Of a DNA stretch of 37,458 nucleotides, positions 1 through 8,757 are shown one piece after another (the first letter of the stretch is position 1; every line of letters starts with the position of its first letter). Made by a program: the position numbers and the translations under genes. The notes under the pieces were generated by a model. The model saw nothing but the letters and a program-made list of their open reading frames with translations, made no database searches and was not told where the DNA came from. The DNA is from Spirochaetales bacterium (GTDB lineage: Bacteria; Spirochaetota; Spirochaetia; DSM-2461), in assembly GCA_016936295.1 (NCBI GenBank), contig JAFGYD010000104.1:1-37458 (forward strand), read 5' to 3'.

Positions 1-13
1 GAAGTAAAAATGT

Positions 14-802
14 CTATAATTCTTCTAAGTCTTCGGATTGGTCTATCTGCTGTTTCTGTGCAATTTTCATGTATTTTGATAAAATATGAATAAATTCCAT
101 ATTAAAGTCTATTGAAATTATGTAAGTTGCATCATTTTCTTCTTCAACTTTACCTGCAAGTTTTATTTTTTGCATATTGTAGTAAATTTTAAAGCTATAT
201 ACTTTATCTTTTTCAAGGTTTAAGTTATTTGAGCCCTTACTAATTTCGAGAAATCCGGGAGATATACCCTTGATAGCTGCATTTAATATAGATTTATTTG
301 GATAAGAAATCTCTATAAAAGTTATAGGTATCTTTTTCTCGGAAGTAATATACCCAGATTCCTTACTACTACTATGTAATTTTTTGTAAATAGAAGAAAC
401 CTCGGAAAGGTATAGAAAAAGTTCTCTGTAAAAGTCTGATATTGAAGAAAGGTCGAGATTTACACTATATATTGAGTCTCGAATATTTGTTAATTTACTA
501 AATTTACCCTTTAAGTAAAAAGAGACTTGTCGCCCAAAGTATGTAGAGTCGAATGCAAGGTTTAAAGCTACAATTTTATCTTCGAACTGGTTGAAATATT
601 TTATCTCCTGTTTACCTAGAACTAGTAATAAATTGCATGTTTTTAAAGAGAATGAACCAGGAGTACAGTGTAAAAAATAGTTACCTACTTTTAATCTTGA
701 TTCTTGTGGATTATAACCTGATATCCTTAATAAAAAAGGTTCTAATTTAAGAATACTTTGTTTATGTTTTTCTTCTAGTTTTTTAATCTGATATTCTAAC
801 AC
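14..802 (-). CDS. hypothetical protein, possible PilZ-like C-terminal domain
   Basis: ORF track 262 aa. C-terminal part (KIPITFIEISYPNKSILNAAIKGISPGFLEIS...) is loosely PilZ-like; no clear hallmark motif. Confidence 0.5.
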   Translation of the reverse strand: MLEYQIKKLEEKHKQSILKLEPFLLRISGYNPQESRLKVGNYFLHCTPGSFSLKTCNLLLVLGKQEIKYFNQFEDKIVALNLAFDSTYFGRQVSFYLKGKFSKLTNIRDSIYSVNLDLSSISDFYRELFLYLSEVSSIYKKLHSSSKESGYITSEKKIPITFIEISYPNKSILNAAIKGISPGFLEISKGSNNLNLEKDKVYSFKIYYNMQKIKLAGKVEEENDATYIISIDFNMEFIHILSKYMKIAQKQQIDQSEDLEEL

Positions 803-872
803 ATATCCACCTGTAAAAATTATACCTCAATAACCATTGAAGGGCAATTTTTTTAAATATAGACTATATGGT

Positions 873-1547
873 ATGATTAAGGAAATAGATATTGCAAAAC
901 CTGTTGAAGAATTTTTTGAAGATTTAGGTTTTACTGTAAGAAGTGAAGTTAAAGGGTGCGATATAACAGCATTTAGAGGTGAAGAACTAATAGTTATAGA
1001 GTGTAAAAAAATGGTAAATCTTAAATTAATTTATCAAGCTGTGGATAGACAGGAGTTTTGTGATAGTGTCTATTTAGCAGTACCTAGTGGTGCAGTAACT
1101 AGAAGTAATAAAAGAAGTTTGAATAAACTTTTAAAAAGATTAGAGTTGGGACTTATCTTTGTACATTTCATGAAAAATAAAACAAAGGTTGAAGTTATTT
1201 TTGAGCCAAAAGAAAATAGACGAATTAAAAAACACAGAAAAAAAATTAATATTATAGACGAAATAAAACAGAGAAGTGGGAATTATAATGTTGGTGGAAG
1301 TGTAGGTAAAAAACTTATGACAGCGTATAAAGAAAATGCTTTAGAAATAGCTTTACAGCTAAAAGAAAAGGGGGCTCTTAGCTGTAAAGAATTAAAGGAT
1401 TTAGGAACTTCTGTAAAAACATATTCCATACTCTACCAGAATCATTATGGATGGTTCTTTAAGGATTCCGGTTATGGTAAGTATGGATTGTCGGATAAAG
1501 GAATTATTGCCGTGGAAGACTATATAAAATTAAAGAGACTTAATTAA
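873..1547 (+). CDS. DUF2161-like putative PD-(D/E)XK nuclease-fold protein
   Basis: Pattern D-ITAFRGEELIVIECKK resembles a PD-(D/E)XK core. The track start (837) is a TTG; ATG at 873 (MIKEIDIAKPVEEFFEDLGF) looks more likely. Confidence 0.65.
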   Translation: MIKEIDIAKPVEEFFEDLGFTVRSEVKGCDITAFRGEELIVIECKKMVNLKLIYQAVDRQEFCDSVYLAVPSGAVTRSNKRSLNKLLKRLELGLIFVHFMKNKTKVEVIFEPKENRRIKKHRKKINIIDEIKQRSGNYNVGGSVGKKLMTAYKENALEIALQLKEKGALSCKELKDLGTSVKTYSILYQNHYGWFFKDSGYGKYGLSDKGIIAVEDYIKLKRLN

Positions 1548-1895
1548 TTTCTCCATTTTAAATTTAGTTCCAGCGTTGTATACGTTAGTAAACCCATCGG
1601 ATTTTAAAGTACTACATGCAACCGAAGATCTAGACCCACTAGCACAGTATAAAATTAATGGAGTTTCTTTTTTTATTTTATTTTTTTTCACACCATTTAG
1701 TATGCTTCCATGCTCTATATTTAGTGCATTTTTAACATGACCACTTTTATATTCCATGCTTGATCTAACATCAATAATTTTACCACCATTAGCCATAACT
1801 TCTTTTAGTTGAGCAGGTTTAATATTCCCTTTACTACTTACTATTTTAAATAATACAAGAATAGCAACAGGTACTATTAAGGTTATTGGATCCAT
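1530..1895 (-). CDS. membrane-anchored rhodanese-like domain protein
   Basis: N-terminal hydrophobic segment, then IIDVRSSMEYKSGHVKNALNI and the active-site loop CASGSRS. Confidence 0.85.
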   Translation of the reverse strand: MDPITLIVPVAILVLFKIVSSKGNIKPAQLKEVMANGGKIIDVRSSMEYKSGHVKNALNIEHGSILNGVKKNKIKKETPLILYCASGSRSSVACSTLKSDGFTNVYNAGTKFKMEKLIKSL

Positions 1896-2020
1896 TATAT
1901 CTCCTTATTTGAATATATAAAACATTGTATATTTAAGCAATTGTTAAATCAAGATTAAAAGAAGGTAAATTTTTGTAAAAAATACTTTTGAGTTGCTTTA
2001 ATATATATTACAGTAGAGGA

Positions 2021-2584
2021 ATGATATTATTTATAATTTCAGCGGTTGTTTTTTTTGCAATTTTTTCATTTATAGCTGAAAGAAAAGCCCCTGAAGAGTA
2101 TAGTAAGAAGATAAACACACTAGATGAACTGGCTTGCCAAAACTATGAAAATAGAACCATTATGCAATGGGGATATTGGGGATTTGGCATATTGATAGTA
2201 GTAGGTATATTAATTAACATAAACAGTTCTATTAAGGAATTTCACTATAGTATTCCTCTTCTCTTCTATTCTGGTTTTATGATTTTGGCGGGACTATTCT
2301 CGGCAAAACCGTTTGAACATTTGGTATTCTATTCTATAAGTGAAAGCAAAAAACATACTATATTTATGCAATTGGCTGAATTTAGTATAGGTCTGCTAAT
2401 AATGATGAAACTAATTATAGAAGTTGGCACTTTTAATAGGGTTTTTAATGTTATAGTGCTTATAGTGGTGTTATATTCGTCTATAATGGGTGGGAGAAGT
2501 TCAAATAAAAGAGGTCTTTACGAAAGAATGAAATATTTTGCCCATTTTTTTTGGTTAATTTATGCAAATTCAAGTTTAATGTAG
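2021..2584 (+). CDS. small multi-pass membrane protein, uncharacterised
   Basis: Several hydrophobic segments. Track start 1988 is TTG; ATG at 2021 (MILFIISAVVFF) is a plausible start. Confidence 0.6.
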   Translation: MILFIISAVVFFAIFSFIAERKAPEEYSKKINTLDELACQNYENRTIMQWGYWGFGILIVVGILININSSIKEFHYSIPLLFYSGFMILAGLFSAKPFEHLVFYSISESKKHTIFMQLAEFSIGLLIMMKLIIEVGTFNRVFNVIVLIVVLYSSIMGGRSSNKRGLYERMKYFAHFFWLIYANSSLM

Positions 2585-2595
2585 AAAGGGAAATT

Positions 2596-3078
2596 ATGAG
2601 AAAGTACTTATTATTATTTTTAATTGTGGTGTCATTTAATTTGTATAGTGAAAATAAGGTTTCATTTAAAACTATGAGTAATAGAATTGAAGCAACAATA
2701 ACATTAGATAATGAAGAATATATAACTTTAAATGAAGATTTTTTCTATTTAATGGTAGAATCGGATAAATATACTTTTAAGTTTTCAGGTTATCCAAAAG
2801 GTGAAATCAATATTAATGGTGAAACTGTTTATTTTGGTAAAGTTATTCTGGCTGGAGAGCTTGAGCTTAAAGAAAATATTCTCCCAGATGATTATTTAAT
2901 AAATGTGATATTGGGATATCAATCATGCACAAAAGATGGGATGTGTAATATTCCTGTTGAAGTTTCTGAAAATATTTTAGTGAAAAACAACCAAAAAATT
3001 TTATATATCCCAATAGGTATTGGACTTTTAATTATTTTAATAGTGATAGTATTACTTGTTAAAAGAAGAAAAAATTGA
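2596..3078 (+). CDS. DsbD N-terminal (alpha) domain-like protein with signal peptide and C-terminal TM anchor
   Basis: MRKYLLLFLIVVSFNLYS signal; LGYQSCTKDGMCNIPVE resembles the DsbD-alpha YQxCxxxGxCxPP region; C-terminal IPIGIGLLIILIVIVLLVKRRKN. The track start (2551) overlaps the upstream gene; ATG 2596 has an upstream AAAGGGA. Confidence 0.6.
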   Translation: MRKYLLLFLIVVSFNLYSENKVSFKTMSNRIEATITLDNEEYITLNEDFFYLMVESDKYTFKFSGYPKGEININGETVYFGKVILAGELELKENILPDDYLINVILGYQSCTKDGMCNIPVEVSENILVKNNQKILYIPIGIGLLIILIVIVLLVKRRKN

Positions 3079-4070
3079 AAGAGGAAAATCGAATTACTGT
3101 AGATTTAACTGCAGTCATTTACAGGATTAAAGATTCAGAACCTCAAATAATGACAATCCCATCTCCTTTATCTCTTCCTAGTGGTGCATTTGATCCAGAA
3201 AACCACAGAACAATGGAGTTAGGTTTAAGAAGTTGGGTTCAAGAGCAAACTGGGCAGAAATTAGACTATGTAGAACAAATTTATACCTATGGGAATTGGC
3301 ATAGAAATAAGAGTAATCGACAAGGTAGCAGGAATGTTACTGTTGGTTATTATGCATTAATGCCCTATGTAAAAACTGATATGTCTCTACCAGGAAGATG
3401 GATGAATTTATATAATTTCTTTCCTTGGGAGGATTTTAGAAGTGGAATCCCTGGAATAGTAACAGATATTATTGAACCTAATTTAATTAAGTGGAGTAAA
3501 GATTGTGATCCTTTAGAAAGAAAGGATAGGGAAGAGAGAATCAGATTAAATTTTGGTGATTTTAGAAACTGGGATATGAGTAAGGTCCTTTTTAGATACG
3601 AGATATTATATGAGGCTGGTCTTGTTTCAGAAGCGCATAGGGATTGGGATGACTGGGCAAAAGATGCTAAATATAGGTTACCTATAAGTTCATCTTTTAT
3701 TGACGATATGAATTATAGAAATTTATCAAGAGATCTTGGACTACCCATGGCTGGTGATCATAGAAGAATTTTAGCATCTATGACTGCAAGAATTAGGGGG
3801 AAAATACCTTATAAACCTATAGCCTTTAAATTACTACCTAAGGAATTTACTCTTTTAGCTGTTCAGCATGTATATGAAGGAATAACAGGAATGCAACTTC
3901 ATAAACAGAATTTTAGAAGATATATTAAGCAGGGAAATTTTGTTATAGAAACAGGAGATGAGGATGCTACTGGTCCAGGTAGACCAGCAGCTGTATACTC
4001 ATTTAGGAGTGATGTTGAAGCAGAAAGAGTAAATGTAGGATTAAATTTACCCTTTAAGAGAATTGAGTAG
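3075..4070 (+). CDS. nadQ: NadQ/NrtR-like Nudix-related transcriptional regulator (COG4111-type)
   Basis: N-terminal Nudix-like fold with degenerate Nudix box (GAFDPENHRTMELGLRSWVQEQTGQ); C-terminal wHTH (FKLLPKEFTLLAVQHVYEGITGMQLHKQNFRRYI...GRPAAVYSF) typical of NrtR/NadQ proteins; located next to nadABC. TTG start overlaps the upstream stop by 4 nt. Confidence 0.7.
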   Translation: MKEENRITVDLTAVIYRIKDSEPQIMTIPSPLSLPSGAFDPENHRTMELGLRSWVQEQTGQKLDYVEQIYTYGNWHRNKSNRQGSRNVTVGYYALMPYVKTDMSLPGRWMNLYNFFPWEDFRSGIPGIVTDIIEPNLIKWSKDCDPLERKDREERIRLNFGDFRNWDMSKVLFRYEILYEAGLVSEAHRDWDDWAKDAKYRLPISSSFIDDMNYRNLSRDLGLPMAGDHRRILASMTARIRGKIPYKPIAFKLLPKEFTLLAVQHVYEGITGMQLHKQNFRRYIKQGNFVIETGDEDATGPGRPAAVYSFRSDVEAERVNVGLNLPFKRIE

Positions 4071-4721
4071 ATCATTAGCCCTAATATTTTTGGGGTATAG
4101 TTTTAAGGCTTCGTTGCAATATTTTATTGCTTCATTTTTATCTTTTTTTGTATAAGCTATTGAAAGAGCAAGATAGGTGTCAAAGAGTGTTTCCATGTCA
4201 TCTGCATTAGTAATAATGTTTTTTAGTGACTCTATTCCTTTATTAAAATCTCCGCCAAAGATGGCCGGGGCATTAATCAGACCATTAGCAATTATAAATT
4301 CAGCTCTATAATTACTTTTATCCATTTCAAGGGATTTTATTGCGTAGTTATTAATATCTTTAGAGTTTGCTATAATATAACTAACACCTTTTTGTAGCAT
4401 TAAATAAGTTCCAGCTTCTGACAATATTCTTAATTGATTTGATGAAGGATCTCTTTTTATCTCCATTTCTGAAATTTCAATAACCTCTTCCAAGACTTTT
4501 ATAGATTCTTTTTTGTTATTTATCAAATAGAGAGCCTTCCCTTGATAGAGAAGAATTTCACACTGCTCTTCAACATCTTTTCCTTGAATATTTGTTAGTT
4601 TTTCCACAAATTCTGTTGAGTCAATACTATTATTTAGCCAACTTTCTTTTAATGAATTTAAATTATTACTGTAAATTGTTAATGGAAATATAAGTATCAA
4701 TATTGTAAAAATGTACCGCAT
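4047..4721 (-). CDS. TPR-repeat protein with signal peptide
   Basis: MRYIFTILILIFPLTIYS signal; TPR-like repeats (AIKYCNEALKLYPKNIRANDLL). Confidence 0.7.
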   Translation of the reverse strand: MRYIFTILILIFPLTIYSNNLNSLKESWLNNSIDSTEFVEKLTNIQGKDVEEQCEILLYQGKALYLINNKKESIKVLEEVIEISEMEIKRDPSSNQLRILSEAGTYLMLQKGVSYIIANSKDINNYAIKSLEMDKSNYRAEFIIANGLINAPAIFGGDFNKGIESLKNIITNADDMETLFDTYLALSIAYTKKDKNEAIKYCNEALKLYPKNIRANDLLNSLKG

Positions 4722-4767
4722 TTATTCCTCCTAATTAATAGTATAGTCATTTTTGAATAAACTTCTA

Positions 4768-4796
4768 TTGACTTTTTTTTTTATGAGGAGGATTAT
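4768..4796 (+). promoter_or_regulatory. putative nadA promoter (-35 TTGACT, 17 nt spacer, -10 GATTAT)
   Basis: TTGACT at 4768-4773; GATTAT at 4791-4796; upstream of a good SD (AAGGAG) and ATG 4827. Confidence 0.5.
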
Positions 4797-4813
4797 GCTC
4801 ATTATGAGTATAA
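4793..4813. promoter_or_regulatory. inverted repeat, candidate operator for NAD biosynthesis regulator
   Basis: TTATGCTCAT-T-ATGAGTATAA: 10-bp arms, 9/10 complementary, 1-bp centre, overlapping the -10/TSS region of nadA. Confidence 0.6.
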
Positions 4814-4826
4814 ATAAGGAGTTTTT

Positions 4827-5828
4827 ATGATTTTTAATCCGGAATTTACAAAAGAGGTTCAAGAGGGAACAGAACACCTCTACTCACTTGTTAAAGACGT
4901 GATACCTAGAATGGAGTGGGAAGTAAAGGCTCCGTATATATATAGAATTAATCAGATTAAGAAAGAGAAAAACGTTGTAATTTTGGCACACAACTATATG
5001 ACATCGGATATATTTCATTGTATTGCTGATATACAGGGAGACTCATTAGGTTTAGCAAGAGAAGCTGCAAAAACCGATGCCGAAACAATTTTAGTTTGTG
5101 GTGTTTATTTTATGGCCGAGACTACAAAGGTTTTAAATCCAAATAAAAGGGTTTTAATTTCTGATCCTACCGCAGGGTGTTCATTGGCCGATTCAATAAG
5201 TGGTAATGATATTAAAAAACTAAGGGAAGAGTACCCTGGAGTACCTGTTGTTACTTATGTTAATACAACAGCAGAGACAAAAGCAGAAGTTGATATCTGT
5301 TGTACATCTGGTAATGCTCTTAAGATTATAGAAAGCATAGATAGTGATAGAATCCTTTTTGTTCCAGACCGATTTTTATGTAGAAATATGCAGACACAGA
5401 CAGATAAAAAACTTATTGAGTGGTCTAAAGGAAGTTGTGAAGTTCATGAATTATTCACAGTAGAGAGTATTAATGAGTTTAGAGCTGCCCATGACAATTT
5501 AGTTGTTATTGCTCACCCGGAGTGTCCACGGGAAATTGTGGAGGCATCCGATTTTTCTGGTTCAACCGCAGATATGATTAATTTTGTTGAAGAAAATAGA
5601 CCTAAAAAAATATTAATGGTTACTGAATGCTCCATGAGTGATAACTTGACAGGGTTATACCCAGATGTTGAATTTATTAGGCCATGTAACCTATGTCCGC
5701 ATATGAAGAAAATCACAGTTGAAAATATTTTAGAAACCTTAGAAACAATGTCCCCAGAAGTTATAGTTTCATCAGATGTTATTGAAGGTGCTAAAAGATC
5801 TGTTGAGAGAATGTTAGAGGTTAAATAA
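4827..5828 (+). CDS. nadA: quinolinate synthase NadA
   Basis: ILAHNYMTSDIFHCIADIQGDSLGLAREAA, CGVYFMAETTKVLNPNKRVLISDPTAGCSLADS, MVTECSMSDNL; Fe-S ligand cysteines present. Confidence 0.95.
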   Translation: MIFNPEFTKEVQEGTEHLYSLVKDVIPRMEWEVKAPYIYRINQIKKEKNVVILAHNYMTSDIFHCIADIQGDSLGLAREAAKTDAETILVCGVYFMAETTKVLNPNKRVLISDPTAGCSLADSISGNDIKKLREEYPGVPVVTYVNTTAETKAEVDICCTSGNALKIIESIDSDRILFVPDRFLCRNMQTQTDKKLIEWSKGSCEVHELFTVESINEFRAAHDNLVVIAHPECPREIVEASDFSGSTADMINFVEENRPKKILMVTECSMSDNLTGLYPDVEFIRPCNLCPHMKKITVENILETLETMSPEVIVSSDVIEGAKRSVERMLEVK

Positions 5829-7381
5829 TGGATAGTGATCCTGTTTTCGATATTATTGTAGTTGGTTCCGGTGCTGCAGGTTTAACTGCAGCCATAGAGT
5901 CTGGTAGTAAGCGGGTTCTAATTGTTACAAAAACTGGATCTTTTACTAGTGGGAGTTCTCCATTAGCACAGGGTGGTATTGCCGCATCTACTGGTTCCGA
6001 TGATTCTCCGGATTTACACTACGATGATACGATTAAAGCAGGAGTCTTTTCGGGAATATCGGATCAAATATCCTTTTTAACACAGAACGGTGAATCGGCT
6101 ATTGAAAATTTAATTAAACTAAATATGCAGTTTGATAAAAATGAACATGGTGATTTAGATAGAAATAAAGAGGCTGCCCACTCTCGAAGAAGGGTTTTAA
6201 AAGCTGGTGGCGATGCAACAGGAAGAGTTCTGGTTGAAACACTTTATAGCGAAGCAGTTAAAAGAAGTAATATTCACTGGAAGTCTAATTTTTTTGTTTA
6301 CGATCTAGTTCTTGATGGGGATACCGTACAAGGTGTTGTTGGCTACTCTAAAGATAGTGGATGGCAGTTTATTAGATCCCAAAGGGTTATTTTGGCAACA
6401 GGTGGCCTTGGTCAGCTATTTGGACATACTACGAACCCTAAGGAAGCTACAGGAGATTCTATGGCTATTGCTTTAAGATCTGGTTTAAGACTTAAAGAGA
6501 TAGAGATGGTTCAGTTCCATCCAACTGCACTAAATGTTAAAAATGGAGACTCTTTAATGCTACTCACCGAAGCATTAAGAGGTGATGGTGCAATTCTTGT
6601 AAAAAAAGATGGAACACCTTTTATGGGGAAGTATTCTCCTTTAAAGGAATTAGCACCTAGAGATGTTGTTTCCAGAGGTATTTGGAGTGAGATAATTAAT
6701 GGCTTTGATGTTTTTCTCGATTTAACCAAAATTGATAATATTGGAGATAAATTTCCTACAGTTACATCCTTTTGTTTAAAAGTTGGATTAAATCCAAATA
6801 TTGATCTTATACCCGTTACTCCAGCTGTTCACTATGTAATGGGTGGAGTGGATATAAATTCCATTCTTCCTAAAGGTCTGGGTGTTGCGGGTGAAGCTGC
6901 ATACACTGGAGTTCATGGGGCAAATAGATTAGCAAGTAATTCTCTTCTTGAATGCTTAGTTTATGGAAAATCCGAAGCATTGAGGGTTTTGAAAGAAAAT
7001 CATGAACTTATCGATTTTATACCTGAATATTTAAGTTTATCAAATATTAAGTCTGGCGAAATTATAAAAAAATATAGATCAGATTTACAAAAAATTATGT
7101 ATACATATTGTGGAATTATACGTAATGAAACGCTTTTAGAAAAAGGCAAAGTAGAGTTAAAGGATTTAAAAACTCGTCTTTATAAAGAGAAGGATGATAG
7201 TGAATCCTTGGAATACAGTAGAGTTGTATGTTGGCTTGAATTATTAAATATGATGGATCTTGGACTAAGTATGATTGACTCTGCACTGTACAGAAAAGAG
7301 AGTAGAGGAGCACATTATAGGGATGATTATCCTGAAAAATCTATTAAATGGGACAGAATTATTGTTAAGGAGTTAGGGTGA
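5828..7381 (+). CDS. nadB: L-aspartate oxidase NadB
   Basis: FAD motif VGSGAAGLTAAIESG; HSRRRVLKAGGDATGR; GANRLASNSLLECLVYG. Confidence 0.95.
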   Translation: MDSDPVFDIIVVGSGAAGLTAAIESGSKRVLIVTKTGSFTSGSSPLAQGGIAASTGSDDSPDLHYDDTIKAGVFSGISDQISFLTQNGESAIENLIKLNMQFDKNEHGDLDRNKEAAHSRRRVLKAGGDATGRVLVETLYSEAVKRSNIHWKSNFFVYDLVLDGDTVQGVVGYSKDSGWQFIRSQRVILATGGLGQLFGHTTNPKEATGDSMAIALRSGLRLKEIEMVQFHPTALNVKNGDSLMLLTEALRGDGAILVKKDGTPFMGKYSPLKELAPRDVVSRGIWSEIINGFDVFLDLTKIDNIGDKFPTVTSFCLKVGLNPNIDLIPVTPAVHYVMGGVDINSILPKGLGVAGEAAYTGVHGANRLASNSLLECLVYGKSEALRVLKENHELIDFIPEYLSLSNIKSGEIIKKYRSDLQKIMYTYCGIIRNETLLEKGKVELKDLKTRLYKEKDDSESLEYSRVVCWLELLNMMDLGLSMIDSALYRKESRGAHYRDDYPEKSIKWDRIIVKELG

Positions 7382-8217
7382 GTTTACGTGAAATACAATA
7401 TAGAGAGATTATAGAAAGAGCTTTACTCGAAGATTTTAGTAGGGGAGGGGATTTAACAACTGAGTCTTTAATTCCTGAAAATGCAAGGGGTACGACAGTA
7501 TTAAGAGCCCGGGAAAATGGCGTTATTGCAGGCTTGGAGGCATCGTTATATGCATTTAAAGTATTAGATAAATCTGTTGAATTTATCTTTAATAAAAAAG
7601 ATGGAGATGAAGTATTTCCAGGTGATATTATTGTTAAAATATCTGGTAATGTACGTGCTATGCTATCGGCTGAAAGAACTTGTTTAAATCTATTAGGTCG
7701 ATTATGTGGAATAGCAACATTAACAAATAAACTTGTAAAAGCAGTTGATGGAACAAAAGCCAAGATTGCAGATACACGAAAAACGACACCAGGTTTAAGG
7801 GCATTAGAAAAATATGCTGTTAAAACAGGCGGAGGAATAAATCATAGATTTGGTTTAGATGATGCGGTTATGATAAAAGATAACCATATTGCTTTTAGTA
7901 ATTCTCTAACCGAAGCTGTAGAAAAAGTTAGGAATTTTGTAGGTCATACTGTAAAAATTGAGGTAGAAGTTGACAGCCTTGTACAGCTGGAAGAGCTTCT
8001 AAAATGCCCTGTAGATATTGTTTTATTAGATAATATGTCTCCTGAAATATTAAAAAAAGCAGTTGAAATGGTTAATGGGAAAATGATAACCGAGGCTTCG
8101 GGTAATATTTCCCTTGAGACTATTAAAGAAGTAGCTCTAACAGGTGTAGATATAATTTCTAGTGGAGCTTTAACTCATTCCATTAAAAATTTTGATATTG
8201 GGTTAGACAGAGAATAA
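7378..8217 (+). CDS. nadC: nicotinate-nucleotide pyrophosphorylase (carboxylating) NadC
   Basis: LLEDFSRGGDLTTESL, KIADTRKTTPGLRALEKYAVKTGGGINHRFGLDDAVMIKDNH, ASGNISLETI. GTG start overlapping the nadB stop. Confidence 0.95.
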   Translation: MSLREIQYREIIERALLEDFSRGGDLTTESLIPENARGTTVLRARENGVIAGLEASLYAFKVLDKSVEFIFNKKDGDEVFPGDIIVKISGNVRAMLSAERTCLNLLGRLCGIATLTNKLVKAVDGTKAKIADTRKTTPGLRALEKYAVKTGGGINHRFGLDDAVMIKDNHIAFSNSLTEAVEKVRNFVGHTVKIEVEVDSLVQLEELLKCPVDIVLLDNMSPEILKKAVEMVNGKMITEASGNISLETIKEVALTGVDIISSGALTHSIKNFDIGLDRE

Positions 8218-8232
8218 TTATTTGAAAATAAA

Positions 8233-8757
8233 ATGCTTGCCAAATCTTATTTAGCATATTTATTATTAGTTATGAAAGCAACAAGATTTGGAATAGTTTT
8301 ATCTATTTTTGGAATTTGTTTTTTTATATATCTCTCTTTTACTAGTTTTAGGGAATTAGGCTTAAAAACAACTTCGGTTGTATTTATTTTTATTTCCATA
8401 ATTCTTCTGGTTTTCTCTCTTTTTAAATATTATAAAGCAAATTTATCTAATTGGATAAAAAGAGAGTTAAGACTTCGTAGAATGATTGAGAATCTTACAA
8501 ATTCAATTATAGAAAGTGATTTTAGTCTGTGTGGAAAAAACCAGATAGACATTAATGAATTAGAGTTAAGTCGAGCGGAATATGAGTTACTGGAAGCTCT
8601 TTGTATATATAAAGAATCAAATCTTGATTTAGGACTTAGGTTAAATAAATCACCTAATACTATAAAAGTTCAATTAGCCAGTATTATGACAAAAACAGGA
8701 ACAGAGACCAGACATCAATTGACTGATCTCTGTAGAAGTTATTTTGTTTCGTTCTGA
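8233..8757 (+). CDS. membrane-anchored LuxR/GerE-type HTH protein
   Basis: Two N-terminal hydrophobic segments; C-terminal LSRAEYELLEAL...LGLRLNKSPNTIKVQLASIMTKTGTETRHQL matches the LuxR HTH pattern. Confidence 0.7.
   Translation: MLAKSYLAYLLLVMKATRFGIVLSIFGICFFIYLSFTSFRELGLKTTSVVFIFISIILLVFSLFKYYKANLSNWIKRELRLRRMIENLTNSIIESDFSLCGKNQIDINELELSRAEYELLEALCIYKESNLDLGLRLNKSPNTIKVQLASIMTKTGTETRHQLTDLCRSYFVSF

Noticed and set aside
4078-4095. Possible hairpin CCCTAA...TTTGGGG after the NadQ-like gene
   Set aside because: Short stem relying on wobble pairs, no proper T-run; too weak to call a terminator.
5513-5716. Antisense ORF (67 aa) in nadA
   Set aside because: Fully inside a well-supported gene, no recognisable domain.
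6511-7763. Antisense ORFs at 6511-6729, 7116-7313 and 7365-7763
   Set aside because: Opposite strand of clear nadB/nadC coding; composition looks like a shadow of real codons.
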